From the NCBI GenBank assembly GCA_006384855.1, contig VCJN01003346.1, positions 62,001-126,000 of the forward strand: a stretch of 64,000 nucleotides of DNA, in the 5' to 3' direction. Numbering within the stretch: position 1 is the first letter of the stretch; each line of letters begins with the position of its first letter. Under the pieces are notes generated by a model. It searched no databases. It was given only the letters and a program-made list of their open reading frames with translations, and was not told the DNA's origin. Positions 1 through 12,121 of the stretch are shown here, one piece after another. Source of the DNA: Tetraselmis striata. Taxonomy: Eukaryota > Chlorophyta > Chlorodendrophyceae > Chlorodendrales > Chlorodendraceae. The position numbers and the translations under genes were made by a program.

Positions 1-299
1 GTAGAACTAACACTGCAACTAAGGGGTTGCCCTGCCGGTCAGATGATGCTGGATATGATGGATGAAATTATTAGTGAAACAGCGGCGAGTGTTTCCGCTA
101 TCGTTTGCACGCAGCCCCTATTGGAGTCTCATATATATCAAGGGCATTGATTCCAACAACCTGTGCGCCGGTAATTTAAATGGGTACATATCAACATATT
201 GTTCTATATTTACGACACGTATTAGTATATCGTACTGTACATGTACTGTATTTTATTACAATGTATTATATACTCGATTTTTTATATATACATACATGC

Positions 300-392
300 C
301 CACACACATATATGTATATATATAAATATACATACATACATACATGCATGCATATATATATATATATATATCTTTATATATATATATACATA
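300..392. repeat. AT/CA-rich microsatellite
   Basis: Alternating TA, CATA and CATG runs form a simple-sequence block just downstream, in the sense of the minus-strand gene, of the last CHID1-like exon in the window. It lies in what must be the intron leading to the missing final exon. No coding potential is visible between 1 and 464 on either strand. Confidence 0.8.
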
Positions 393-464
393 CATATAAT
401 ATCGCATTCGAGGGTCTGCAATAGGGTTGACGAGGGTTCAGGCGACCCGTTCTGAGGGCAGCAC

Positions 465-3400
465 CTGGATGGACTTCAGCGTGGGGTAGTACATCGTGTG
501 GCTCTCGCTGTTGGCGCGGTACTCGAAGCGATGCTCCGCGTTGACGGGCTCCCACTCCACGTCCACCTCGCTCTCCGACATGCCCTCCTGCCGCGCAGTA
601 GCCGCGCCCAGCACACCGCCCTCAGCCCCCCCCCCCCCCCCCCCCCGCCTTACATGTCGGCATTTGCACCAACCCACTCCCCATTGCCCCAACCCCTTTC
701 CCCAATAACCATGATAAACTTAACTGAACATGCCGTAGTGTTCTGTGATTGGATTGGCTCTTATATTATACTGTTCTCAGACCGCCACCACATGGGGGTC
801 GCCGTGTGGATATATCGCACCCCCGCCGTATACTTTCCGGCTTGTTTGTTTCATCCGGTTTATAACCGGTCCTGACGGTACATATGGTACGTGTATGCAA
901 GGTCTATTCGACGGGATTTGGTCGGGAGGCGCATAGCAAAAATCCCGCCTTTGAGAGGCAACAAGTAACCCCCCCCCCCCCCCAATGTAATTCAATGTCG
1001 TAAAGCTGTTTGTAGAACCATACCATTTGTAGCCCTCCCCCCCCCCCCCCCCCCCTCCCCCCTCCTAGTGCAGGAAAATACGACGGTGCATCACCAAATA
1101 GCCGCTTTCCTCCCGAACGAACAGCCCCGCAGGCGGGTAGACTGTTATATCTGCGCCTGATAATTAGCATCCTCCTCGCCACCGCTGCGGCCTCCATCCT
1201 ATGTCGTATCGGGCCATTATGGCGTGCCGTTTTAGACTATATGGGCGTGGAATGCCAGCGTCGTATGCGTGATCCACCCCCCACCCCAACATATGTTTCT
1301 GCATTTATTGGCGTGTGTGTGTGCCCCTTCCCCAGATTTTCATCTCAAAAGATAAGACCGTGTTTATTTTTATTATCCTATCGCCATTGTCATATATACC
1401 GGTATATGGTAGTATAGTCTGGAACTACTACAGTCTATCAGAATACAGTACACCACAAACAATGCTTGTGTCTGCCACATGAATGCCGGGAAAGACTTCA
1501 TTATTATTTTCGGACCCTAGAGTCCGATTCGATGGTAACGTGTAGGGGGGGCTACATAAGGGTAACATGTTCTACAATCGCAGCCGGATGGCGGTCTCTG
1601 ATAACATGGCGGGAGGCGGGAGCAAAGTAACATGATCATTTCCTCTTTAGCCAGGGGCTTTTGTGATGCGCCGGCGGGCCGATTTCCACTCAACACAACA
1701 TCATAAATTTCCAGAAAGTACCTGAAGCAACGAATCCTTTATCAATAAACCAACAAACGCTATGGCGGGATGCAATATTTAGAATACCCACATGGCGACA
1801 CGCCCCTATGGCGGGGGACTGAAAAAGTTAAGGAACACTGGCAAATCCAATAAAACAGTACGATGTAGTCAGTGTCATATGCACTCGGCAGAGCACATAA
1901 TAGGAGACGCGTGAAAGCGGAAGAGAGGAAGTGGGAGGGGAGGGCGGGTTCGGGGTCCATTGGCGCTATTGTCTCCTGCATGCTGGCTGGTGGGAAGACG
2001 GTGGGGAAAGGGGAGGCGCGGTGCGTGAAAATGCGGCCATCAGCGCGCTTGAGCCACCCCCACGCAGCGGTCACGTCGCATGGGGCCTGAGCTGAGCAAG
2101 GTACCTTCAGCAGCGCAATGAACTCGTGCCCCAGGATCGGCGCCGGGCCCTGCGCGGGCAGCGGAAGGGAAGGGGGAGGGGGGCTGTGGCTGAGGCACCT
2201 GTTGGCGCGGCAACGCGCAGCGGGGGGGGGGGGGGGGGGGCGGATCGTATTTGTTTTCGAAAGTGCAACATCGAAATTTCCTGGAAATACATAACGTGGA
2301 AACATCCGCCCGGAAGCAGTAGAAAAGAGCACATTTCGTCCAAAAGCTGCAACTCCCGCACACTCAAATAACATAGTGTCCTCGGAAATACACGGGCGTA
2401 CGAGGCCGTATTTCTGAGTTTGTGCCAAAACGCCGGATGATCACAATTTCTTTCGGAAATGATGTGCCATCTTATTTGTTTCTGCGGGGATAGTCGCTAT
2501 TTTCCGGGAATACTCCATTTCATTTCCCTCGTTATTTTCCGATTCCGGGAAAACTTGATTCTATTTCCAAATAAGAAATGTTTTTTTTTCCCGGGGTGGC
2601 GGGGTCGGGCAGCCAGACGCGCACCTTGATGGACTCGGAGGTGTAGTGGGAGCCGTAGAGGTTGAGGCCGGTCAGCAGGGTTGCCGCGGAGGGGGCGGTC
2701 GCAGGCGTGACGAGCGCACGCAAGCAGCGGCGCACCCAGGGCAGCGGCGCGTTGGGCGCCACGCCGCCGCCGGGCTGGCGCGTGTTGAAGTCATATGTCA
2801 TGAGGGAAAAGCCGTCCACAAACTGGTGGCGCAGCGGAGGGTCAGCGGCGGCGATGAGCTGCCTTGGCGGGCGATCCAGCCGGTCGCCGAGTATATGCTC
2901 GCATGCCATTGTGCGAATTCGCGGAAGTGATGCCATTCGCGGCAGGGCGGTTCTTGTGAAAAAGTACACGTAAGTACGAAAGTACTCTTACGTTCACCTT
3001 CACACAACAGACCAAAATATAATGCCAATGTAGGTGACCCTCAGAATTCAAGGGGACTTGTACGGTTATATACTGACCATATTGACCCTCATCGGATATT
3101 GACCCTCAATATATCAATCAATTAAAAAAGGTATCTATCAATGCTCAAGATAGGCTTTGCTTCGGCTGGATGAGCCCCTCCCAGCGCTCATCGCAGAGGG
3201 GCCCCAACCTGGGATGCCCAATATGGACCCGGACCAGCGAGGAGGTGGGTGCCCAGGTGATCAGGGTGGGGGGGGGGGGGGGGGCACCTGCGAGAGCATC
3301 TGGAAGTGGCTGGCATTGAAGGAGGAGTATAGGCTGCCATCGGCCACGACTTCGCTGGGGGGGATCACCAGGTGCAGCTCCTGGCGGCACTCAGCAGGAG

Positions 3401-4372
3401 ACAGATGCCGCCAGGGACGGCGAATGTGACGGGTAAAGGTGATAGGTACAGCCCAGGCATACATAGATAGTTGTGAAAAGGCGACAAGAGGGGGGGAGGG
3501 GGGGGAGGGGGGGCACCATGCGCTCGCCGCCCGACGCCGGCTTGGTACTGTGCAGCGCCTGGCCGAGCTGCGACAGGAAGCCAAAGATGGCGAGGATGCC
3601 GGACTCAAACTCGAGCAGCCGCATGGCGGCCCACTGGTTCCAGGCCTCCAGCACCTGGGCAGCACCGGCGCGGAAAGGAGTGGTCATGGCCGGGGAGCGC
3701 GGGCCCCAGGCCCGGACGGGCATGTACTGAGCGCAGCGCCATCGGCCGCGCCAATGCTTTGCTTGGCAGAGCAGGGCGGGGCAGCGGTGTTGGGGGGGGG
3801 GGGGGGGGCGCACGAGACCGTCAAATTTGTGCCGGATGCACATCTGAACGAGCGCATGGACGGTGTCGTCCACGCCGGAGGACAGCATGCTGGCCAGCGT
3901 CTCGGAGGAGGCCTGGAGGTGGGGCCCCGGGGAGAAAAAGGGGGGAGGGGGAAGGAGGGTGGGGGGGCGGTCAGCACAGCCAACACCCGCGACCTCCCGG
4001 TCTTGCGCGTGCGTACCATGAAGCAGCGCCCAACCACGCTCAACCACGCATCCTCGGAACTGTTCCAGCACCGAGGCGGCCACAGTAAATGGGTGCTGAC
4101 CCGCCAATTCGCTTGCTCACATTGCCCTGCATCGCCCAGCCGCTTCCAATCCGCTCGCAGGGACGGCTGGCGCACGCCTCCCAGCAGCCTACATACCACC
4201 CAACTGCTCTCTATCCCTCTCTCTCCCTCCCTCCCTCTCCCTCCCTCCCTCCCTCTCTCCCTCCCTCCCTCCCTCTCTCACTCTTTCCCTCCCTCCCTCT
4301 CTCTATATCCCTATCTCTCTCTATCCCCCTCCCTCCCTCTCCCCCCCTCTCTCTCCCTCTCTCTGCCTCTCT

Positions 4373-4429
<57 letters not shown>

Positions 4430-7145
4430 TGCCTACGCTCCCTTGCCGCGCACCTAACCGGGCATCCCAAGGACCTACTTGATCAACTAGGGCATGCATC
4501 TTCTCACCGAAACATCCAGCTCTGCCCAAAGCGTCCACCTACCCCCGCAGCAAACATACCCACCCCGAAACGCCACCGATGATTGGGACATGACTCCTCC
4601 CACCACCACAACTGTTGACACGTGGGGGCGCCACAAGCCCATGACTAGCCGGGACAACCGTGCGATGACAACAACATTTCCATGCAGAGCAGCATTTTCA
4701 GCATTGCGGCACCCAATACGCAGTAGTAGCATGTTGTTGTATAGTAATATTGGTTTCACAGCCAATCAGCATTTATTTTCAGTAACATTCAGCATGTAAT
4801 CATTGATATACCTTATCATGTGTGTACATATGTATGTATATAAATATAAACAAAAATAAGAAAATAAACAAGCAAATAAATATATCACGTGTCCGCAAGT
4901 GACAGCCCTCCTGCTTTTGCAGCTAGTGCGTGTGTGCCGAGCAATGTATCATGTGGACGTGTAACGCACGTCAGCCGTAACGCTGACGGAAGCAGCCCGC
5001 GGCGATCGTGTTGCCGCAAACAACAACAGGGCGGCTGCCGGTGACTTGGGTTCGGAGCGACCGCGTCAATCCCAGAAAGCGCGGCAAGTGATTTGTCCGA
5101 CTGCTGCCGCCACCGCGCTGCCAGAGTGCAAGCCGATGCCCGGCGGTGGGATGCGCCCTAAAAGACAGAGTATATCCACAACCATCGCCCGCCGGATCAA
5201 GCGGTCACTTTGCTACTGACTTGCTCCCCCCCCCTGCCCCCCTCCCCTGGTCCCCCCTTTCCTGCACCCCCCTCGCCCATTCCTCCAGGCAGCGTAACCA
5301 CTGCAGCGCCACAGGCGCCCGGCGGCGGACCTCAAAGATGATGCGCGGCACGACCTTGGGCCCGCCGCCCCCCGCCCGCAGCTCCGCCATCCACGCGCCA
5401 TCCACGTCATGGGCGCCCTCGATGCGCAGCCCCGCCTGGTCCCTGCGCCCACCGCGCGGGGCGGACAAGCGGGCGGATGCCGTCAGCGTTGGGCGATGCC
5501 TGCGGGGCGGTGATGGTAAAGGGGCAGGGGGGGGAGGGGGGGGGCTCTGGGCTGTCATCTGGGGCAAGACAAGCCCTGCGGCAAGCAGCCAGGGGGTGGT
5601 AAGGCGGAGGATCCCCGTTGGGGGGGGGGGGGGGGGGGGGGGGTCGGGGGCGCACCCCTTGAGCTGCATCCACACCGGCGAGATATGGGTGAACTTGGCG
5701 CGCCAGCGCTTGGCGACCTCGTAGCCATGGCGGTTCCTGGGCGGGGAGGGCGCAGGAAGGGGTCGGGACGCCGCGCATGCCACTGCGGTTCCTGCGGAGA
5801 CTTGCTGGCAGGCACCTGTTTGTGTCCCAGCAGGACTGGGGCGCGGCACCCACCAGGGCGTCACGTAGCCCAGCACGGCACCGCCGAAGCGCCGGCTACT
5901 CACGTCTGCGTGATACTCGCCCGCATGCTGGTGCGTAGCGGGTAGGCAGGTAGGCAGGCGAGAGTCTGAGCCCAGCGGATGACATCCAGAGAGCCGGGTG
6001 ATGGGGGGGGAGAGGGGGGAGGGGCGCCACCTTGATCAGCTCCGCCACGGAAATCTCTTCGCCAACAAGGCCGCGCTGAAGGGCCGTCTCCGCCACCGCT
6101 CCCCGCAGCTCAGGTGTGCCCGCATCGCCAACCCGCCGCCGCTTGGGCCGCGCCTGCAGGCACCGCGCGTGAGCCTCAATCGCCCGCCGCAGCTCGGCCT
6201 CATTGCAGCTACTCACTGATTTTTAGCGCCTCCTTCAACCGCCGGCCCTCGATCCCTATCTCACTCCTCTTCCCGCCTTAGCCCTCAGCGTAGATGGCTT
6301 ACCGAAGCGGTGCCGCGGCTCCAAGGGAGAGGGATGATGAGGTGAGGGAGAGCAGAACCGCCGATTCCCTCGGGGAAACGAACGGTCCAAGCTCGGTGTA
6401 GCCGCAACCGTGACACTGTAACTCCAACGGTGCCAAGCCGAAGGTCTGGCCATCCAACAGGGCTGGGAAGGGGGCTCTGGAGAAAAAGGGGGGAGAGTGG
6501 GGGGGATAACCCCCAAACTCCGTGGCCACCACCTCGGCATTGCATTCTGTGATATTCAATTAAATCTAGTCTAACTTTTCTCAGGTAATGAGCAATTCAA
6601 TTCAGTTCTCCCCGTCACACCAACGCTCCCTCGAAACAGCAATCCCGCTGCGGACGCCGGAACGCTTGGTACGTTATTCGTTAGTATGGGGGGTTGGCGT
6701 TGCTGCTGTGCCGGGGAGTGGTGAGGCGAGCAGCTGGAATGACGATTCTCACAGGGAAAACAACGATCGGTTTTTCATGAAATGTCAAAAACAACCCTGT
6801 TTAAGTTATAGGGGGGGCATCATATTTTTCAGATGGTTTGTTAGCGAATATTATAGACACAAGTCAGGATTATATTTGATTTTGCTATCGCATGTAAACG
6901 TCATTTTTTGAGCAGGTCGGAGGGGTGGGGGTGATCAGCTTCCCTTCAGGGCGAAAGCGAGGGGCAAGGAGGGCACGTAGCTACGCTTTATAAAGACAGC
7001 GGAGCTACCAGTGGCCCCGGGGGGGGGGGGGGGGGGGGGGGGGTGACGGGCAGCGCACTTGGGTCGCCGTGGCGCAGCTGAGGAGCACGCACAGTGCGAG
7101 CGCCGCTGCGCGCCAGTGCCGGCCGGCCGCAGTCGGCGACGGCAT
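465..7145 (-). CDS. CHID1: CHID1-like chitinase-domain (GH18) protein, 3' end outside window
   Basis: Secreted or lumenal glycoside hydrolase family 18 protein resembling animal CHID1/SI-CLP and its plant relatives. Exons on the minus strand: 7145-7059, 6153-6031, 5927-5854, 5736-5656, 5442-5331, 4095-4045, 3912-3814, 3654-3517, 3380-3288, 2822-2625, 2149-2105 and 587-465, together 1224 bases or 408 codons in one frame. Exon 1 encodes a hydrophobic signal peptide (core ALALCVLLSC). Family landmarks follow in order: VLGYVTPWN, KFTHISPVWMQLK, HDVDGAWM, FDGLVLEAWNQW, FLSQLGQAL, LVIPPS, FVDGFSLMTYDF, NAPLPWVR, FEYRANSESHTMYYPTLKS. The usual C-terminal segment (WELGQGLDYF-like) is not found left of 465, so the gene continues off the window. 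The catalytic-loop equivalent is DGLVLEAW, not DxxDxDxE, so chitinase activity is doubtful and a lectin-like role is possible, as known for CHID1. The border of the 4095 exon is the least certain. Confidence 0.9.
4205..4426. repeat. (CT)n/(CCCT)n followed by (CA)n microsatellite
   Basis: A long pyrimidine-rich block of CTCC and CT repeats runs into about 26 uninterrupted CA dinucleotides (about 4374-4426). It lies inside the CHID1-like intron between the exons at 5331 and 4095. Long apparent ORFs here are repeat translations and were discarded. Confidence 0.9.
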
Positions 7146-7542
7146 GCCGAGCCACAAAGAAGCTGCGTGCAGGCACACGACCGGTTACCCTCAGCCTGCC
7201 TGGGCAGAATGCGGATCTGTCTGTCTTACAGGGTGATGGGTGGTGCGGTGGTCGTGTGACAGGAGGTGCCGGTATCCTCACTCCACCATCGGATGGATTT
7301 GGTCACACAGGGTAGAGTCGGGTGAAGCAGGCAAAGTACTCACCCCCGCCATCCTCCGCTTTTATATCCGCTCCGCCAGCGCGACGGCGGAGCACGAACC
7401 ACGACTGCAGGTACGACTACGGTGCCGACCCGCCGAATATAACCACCAAAGTAATATAAATTAAGAATTGTCATGTTTCAGTGCTGGAAATATTGGGTAA
7501 TGGTTAAGGATCCTTAACCATTTTTACATTTGCTCAGCATCA
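7146..7542. other. CHID1-like 5' flank
   Basis: About 400 bases between the start codon of the CHID1-like gene and the left end of the transposon at 7543. It must hold the promoter and 5' UTR. No TATA box or other element could be assigned. A short hairpin (gttaaggatccttaac, 7503-7518) lies near the transposon end. Confidence 0.5.
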
Positions 7543-7578
7543 GTATCCCCGGGGGTCATCATACTTTCCCGCGGGCCC
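7543..7578 (+). repeat. left terminal inverted repeat
   Basis: Thirty-six bases, perfectly complementary to 11795-11830. The pairing stops at 7543 because the preceding base (A) does not match the base after 11830. Confidence 0.9.
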
Positions 7579-7612
7579 TTAACACCGTAAAACCAACACC
7601 TCGGATCGACCA

Positions 7613-7715
7613 AACTTTCCCGCGACCCGTCCATACTTTCCCGCGACCCGTCCATACTTTCCCGCGACCCGCCCAAACATTACCGCGACCCGCCCATACA
7701 TTACCGCGCTCACAG
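7613..7715 (+). repeat. left subterminal array of 21-bp units
   Basis: About five units of the form TTTCCCGCGACCCGTCCATAC. The first units have TTTCCC and the inner ones ATTACC. Each shares the CCCGCG core with the TIR, which suggests transposase-binding sites. Confidence 0.85.
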
Positions 7716-8580
7716 AAAGTCACACAGGTCGCCGCGTGAGCTCCCCTCCGCCCCCACATATAGCCGAGCTTTGCGGCCAGGACCAGCTTGCTGCGCTGTG
7801 AAGCTCTCTACGCGGCCTGGCTCGCGGGGTAGGCGCATGCCGATCGCGTCGCACTATTATCATCAGCGTCGCTCGATAATAATAGTGCCATATATGGTCG
7901 GCTCATCGTCTGTCATATTGCCACGTTCTAATATAATCGTCCCCGCCGTGGTGTGCGAGCCCAGGTATGTAGCCAGTCGTGATGGCGAGGGGCAGTGGAA
8001 GCAGTAGGTTGACGACGGGCGGCACGGCCGGAGCTCGTGGCGGTCAGTTCGGTGGCGTGCGGAAGAAGAAGACGAAGCAGCAGAAGCAGGTGGGGTGACC
8101 GTTCGGACCGCGCTGTGATGTTTATCTGTCCTGCTTGATTGACGTCCGGCTCGGCACACTGCAACCGCGTCGCAGTTCTGCCTACTTCTAGCTCAGCTAG
8201 CTCGCGTTTGTTCCATTTACGTCGCCTGTCTGCGTCCCTGCTAACATAGATGGCAATAACATAGAAAATACAGGAAATACAGCACCATAATACTACATAC
8301 AGGAAGTGCTAAGCCGCTAACATATGTCGCAGAACATGGTATATATGTATGTATATGTATATATGATTGTCACTGCATACATGGCCCAATGAACTTGGGA
8401 GTGACACAACTAGGTGTGCTTGTGACAGTTCATATGATGTAATATATGCATATGTATGCTTGGCAGCCGGACGGTGCGTGTGGTAGTGCTACAGCAATCG
8501 TTACTTATGTATGTACTTGCTGCATCACACCGACGATGAATATATATCTATTGAATCATGAATCTTTGGTAATATTACAG

Positions 8581-10835
8581 GCACCCAGCAGGACACGGGT
8601 GTACAACAGGGTCAACACCAAGAATCTGACTCTGGTGATGTCCATGCTCGAAAAGGCTGAAGAGCTGACAATGCGCGGCTCGGCTGCTGCATATACATCA
8701 ATTGATGCCGTGATGGCTGCCGGAGGTGTCACCCAAGCAAAGCTGCGTCAGCAGGAGAAGGACGGCAGCTTGGGAAAAGGGCCCAAATATAGATGCGCGC
8801 GCTGGTTGGCAGTGCCTGCGTTTGCCGACATTATGACTCTGAGTCATTGCTGCTGCAGCATGTCAGTAATGGCTGCTTCTGCAAATCGTGTTGCATACCT
8901 CTGATAGTAAATATGTTTATTGATATTTGTGGCTGCCAGTTGGGCATTCCACCAACATGACCGCAGAAGTCAGGGCACTCTGCCTGGCCAATAGAGACGA
9001 GGCCATTGCAGGCATCGCACACTCAACAGGAAACACACAGGGGGCGGATGCATCATATCACGGAATCATCCACCGGTAAGCAGCAATAAGCCAATATAAG
9101 TAGTTGATTCGCCGTGCTGGCTGCAAATCACGTTGGCTGCATATATCATATAGCATATGGACAGCTGCTTTACATACATACCTATAGACAGATGCGATAT
9201 ATATGTATATATCCATGGCAGATAGGCCATTATTTATGCTTTGCTGCTGTTTGTCGCCGCAGCTTCAAGTTGCGACTTGGAGATATATGCCGCCAGAGAC
9301 TGCGCTTCAATGTCAAATCCCAGGGAAGCTACCGGCTGCCAATGTCAGATATAGCGGGATGCTGCGAGCTCACCCTGGAGAAAATTTGCGAGGATGAGGA
9401 GGAGCAAAAGCACCTGCACAGGGCCATGGAGAAGGTCGGATGGTCGACAGATGACTCCGGTGAGCTTCAGTGTGACCTGACCAAGGTGCTGAGACCAGAG
9501 GACTACTACATGGCGCCTGCAGCAGCCATGCAAGCTGCATCTCGACGCCAGGAGGGAATCCTAGAGGAGCGCCGTCTTCATGCTGAGGTGGGGGCGTTAG
9601 GCAGAAATGGCCAAGCAGCCACTGGCAGAATGCCCGCATCGGAAGGGGCAAGTGGCAGCCGCCCTGCCGCCCCTGATGTCTTTGACCCCACAGCTGCTAA
9701 GGAGCGGGCGACCCTGGTTTCGGCGGCTGCGCGGCGAGCCTTGGAAGGATTGTTCAACGATCCACTTGCCTATCGCACCCAGGCAGGGCATTCCCGACGG
9801 ATGACAAGCTCCATGTCCCGGCGGGGAGCGCTCATTACTGGAAAGGATTTTGGGGATCACCTGGCGGTATGCCACCTGCCTGAATTAAAACTGACATGAC
9901 CGATGCAGCGGATAATGGCTGCCCTATTGTAATGATGCGATGCTGAAATTGTATATGTTTCGTCTGCAGGACAAGGAGCTTGCAGAGGAACTTGAGAATG
10001 CCATCGCCGATGCGAAAGAAGAGGTTGATGAGTTGAAGGAAAAAGTCAAGGTGCTGATGAGCCCCTCTTCGTGGCTGCTAGCAGTGAATAATATAGCATC
10101 GTGAATTGTGTGATGCGCAATTGAAAGTAGAGGCGTAGCAGCCGCCCTAACATTTTCGCCATCTACATGATGAGCAAGCATGATTGCAGTGCATGGTTCA
10201 GACCGTGTAGCATAAGCAATCCCATTGGTAGCTTGCTCATGCTATTTATTCATTGCACTGCCACACGCAGGCTGCAACTGCGGCTGAAAAGAAAGCATTG
10301 CAAAGCAAACATAAAGCTGAGAAGGAGCTCAAGGTCAGCCGCGATCAGCTCGCAGAGGTCAAGGCAGCTGAAGCTGATCTTGAGGCCAGCCTGAGGAACG
10401 CCAACGGCGATGTTGCCAGGGCGTTGAAGTCACTCCGCTCCATGACAGCTTTGAAGGTTGGTCTCGCTCGCCATGAGTGGTGCTGTGACATGCATATATG
10501 TGGATGTTGACTGTCATGTTTCTGTGCGGCTTAGACCTTTGTCCCGACAAGATGCCCCACCGTGTGTAGCGCTGCGGACAATCTCCAAGGCTGAGCTCGG
10601 CGACAAGTGGGCCTCGCAGCTTAATGCACGCCGCGCAGAGTACGACGCCGGCATTGCCGCTAAGGCTTCCGCGGTGGAGCGGGTGCAGAAGGAGCATGAG
10701 GAGGCGGAGAATGAGTTGGAGCTGCAGCAAGGTCTCCTCGAGCATGAACAAGAGTGGCACCACGAGTACTCAAGGCAGCTCAATGAGGTGAAGGAGCGCA
10801 TGGCAGAGCGCCAGAACACTGCATCGCATGGTTAA
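8581..10835 (+). CDS. transposon-borne protein: possible psq-like HTH plus long coiled coil
   Basis: The gene lies wholly inside the TIR-bounded element. Exons with good splice sites and matching phase: about 8581-8865 (tentative), 8967-9075, 9263-9866, 9970-10050, 10271-10456, and 10590-10835 ending in TAA. The exon at 8581 encodes a segment (YTSIDAVMAAGG.. then KLRQQEKDG) resembling the helix-turn-helix of Psq/pogo-type proteins, a tentative reading. The 9263 exon encodes a charged region of about 200 residues with no family recognised. The last three exons are heptad-rich and very polar (LAEELENAIADAKEEVDELK, then QLAEVKAAEADLEASL), predicting a long coiled coil. The first exon and start codon were not found. 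It could be an accessory or DNA-binding transposon protein, or a captured host gene. Confidence 0.65.
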
Positions 10836-11699
10836 GCTAACTATCAATAAATGTGCTGAGCTGAAAACAGGTAGAGCTGAAAACAAAAAAGGCCTTTTTT
10901 ATATTGATGATTGTTTGGAATGCAGCCATTCATAACCAGATGATGACTGGCCCGCATGTCGGATACCGGGCTGCCGCGCATCATGGTTGGCATGGGTATG
11001 CAGGCGCAGCAGATGCAGTGCATGCCCCGCTAGGGGCGGTACGGGAAGCACGGCATGCAGCAGCAGGGGGATAAAGTTTATGCCCGATAAAAAGCCTGCT
11101 TCATCCATAGTATTTTATGTAGTGCTTCAGCGTGATACCCATAACCGCGCATCGTCAGCGCGCGGCGCATGCGGCTACTGTGGCGGCGGCGCGTATGGTG
11201 GCAGCGCGTCGGATGCGGCGGCACAGAGCCGAGTAGCCCACCGCGTAGCCCACCGAATCGTTCTGGCATCACCGAGTCGACAGCCTTACTCTCCGTTACC
11301 ATGTCGGTATCGTTACTAGGTGGCGATATTCTTGTATGCTTGAGCGTCAGCCTCGATGGCGTGCGCGTGCTTGCCACAAGAGGTGAGCCGTCCCGCGCAA
11401 AGTGTGCCCTAGCAGAACCGTATCGCTGCCCTGTGCAGCCGCGCCCTGGGAGACGGTAGCTGGACGCATGTCATCCTTACACCGTAGAAGTTGCATCCAT
11501 GTCACACTGCCGGGGTCGTTGGCATCGGGTCGGCTGACGTGACCCACTCGAACAGCGCCAGCCCGCACCCGCGCCATCGCCCGCCGCACACCGCAGCCGC
11601 TGCCGTCGCCGGCCCTCCGGGACCACATGTGCCTCTCCCACCTTGCCTGGGATGCCGCAGTGGGGTCGCTATGGGCGGCCTGGGGAGGCAGGAGTGCTG

Positions 11700-11794
11700 G
11701 CTGTGAGCGCGGTAATGTATGGGCGGGTCGCGGTAATGTTTGGGCGGGTCGCGGGAAAGTATGGGCGTCCCGCGGGAAAGTTTGGATGCGTTTT
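11700..11794 (-). repeat. right subterminal array of 21-bp units
   Basis: Reverse-complement counterpart of the left array: repeated GGTCGCGGTAATGT.TGGGCG and GGTCGCGGGAAAGTATGGGCG units directly inside the right TIR. Confidence 0.85.
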
Positions 11795-11830
11795 GGGCCC
11801 GCGGGAAAGTATGATGACCCCCGGGGATAC
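11795..11830 (-). repeat. right terminal inverted repeat
   Basis: Exact reverse complement of 7543-7578. It ends with GGGGATAC at 11823-11830, followed by CGTAGATG flank. Confidence 0.9.
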
Positions 11831-12121
11831 CGTAGATGGGTGCCGGCCTGGCGGCGGGAACGTGCTTGAATCTAGTCATAACACCGTTATAAGCTCGTCA
11901 TTATTAATTGGACCAGCAAGGGCAGCATGGCGCGTTTGATTTTGTTTGTTCTTAAGCCCCTAACTCAAATATATTTCAGATTGCCAGTCACATTAATCAA
12001 GCTGCATCATCAGATGATCGAGCATCACAGACGATAATTCCCCGCCGTATTCCCGTACTCCGTACATGGCTAACATGTGACAAATAACAACACTAGTCAG
12101 ACAATATAGAATATCACATAC

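Larger units (their letters stand above)
7543..11830. mobile_element. 4.29-kb DNA transposon with 36-bp perfect TIRs and subterminal repeat arrays
   Basis: The first 36 bases (7543-7578, beginning GTATCCCCGGGGGTCATC) recur as an exact reverse complement at 11795-11830. Just inside each end are arrays of about 21-bp units built on YTTTCCCGCGACCCG, in opposite orientation at the two ends. The TIR itself contains the same CATACTTTCCCGCG core. The body carries an intron-containing plus-strand gene (8581-10835). No DDE/D transposase, tyrosine recombinase or RT motif was recognised inside, and no target-site duplication is obvious (left flank CAGCATCA, right flank CGTAGATG). Class II superfamily is not assigned; subterminal arrays of this kind occur in hAT, CACTA and KDZ elements. 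Confidence 0.8.

Noticed and set aside
3439..4482. Long plus-strand ORF of 347 codons
   Set aside because: It is antisense to well-supported CHID1-like exons and its C-terminal part is translated CT/CA microsatellite.
5146..5724. Plus-strand ORF opposite the CHID1-like gene
   Set aside because: It mirrors minus-strand exons with clear family motifs and contains a translated G-tract.
7535..11838. Target-site duplication flanking the TIR element
   Set aside because: Left (CAGCATCA) and right (CGTAGATG) flanks do not match at any usual length, so none is claimed.
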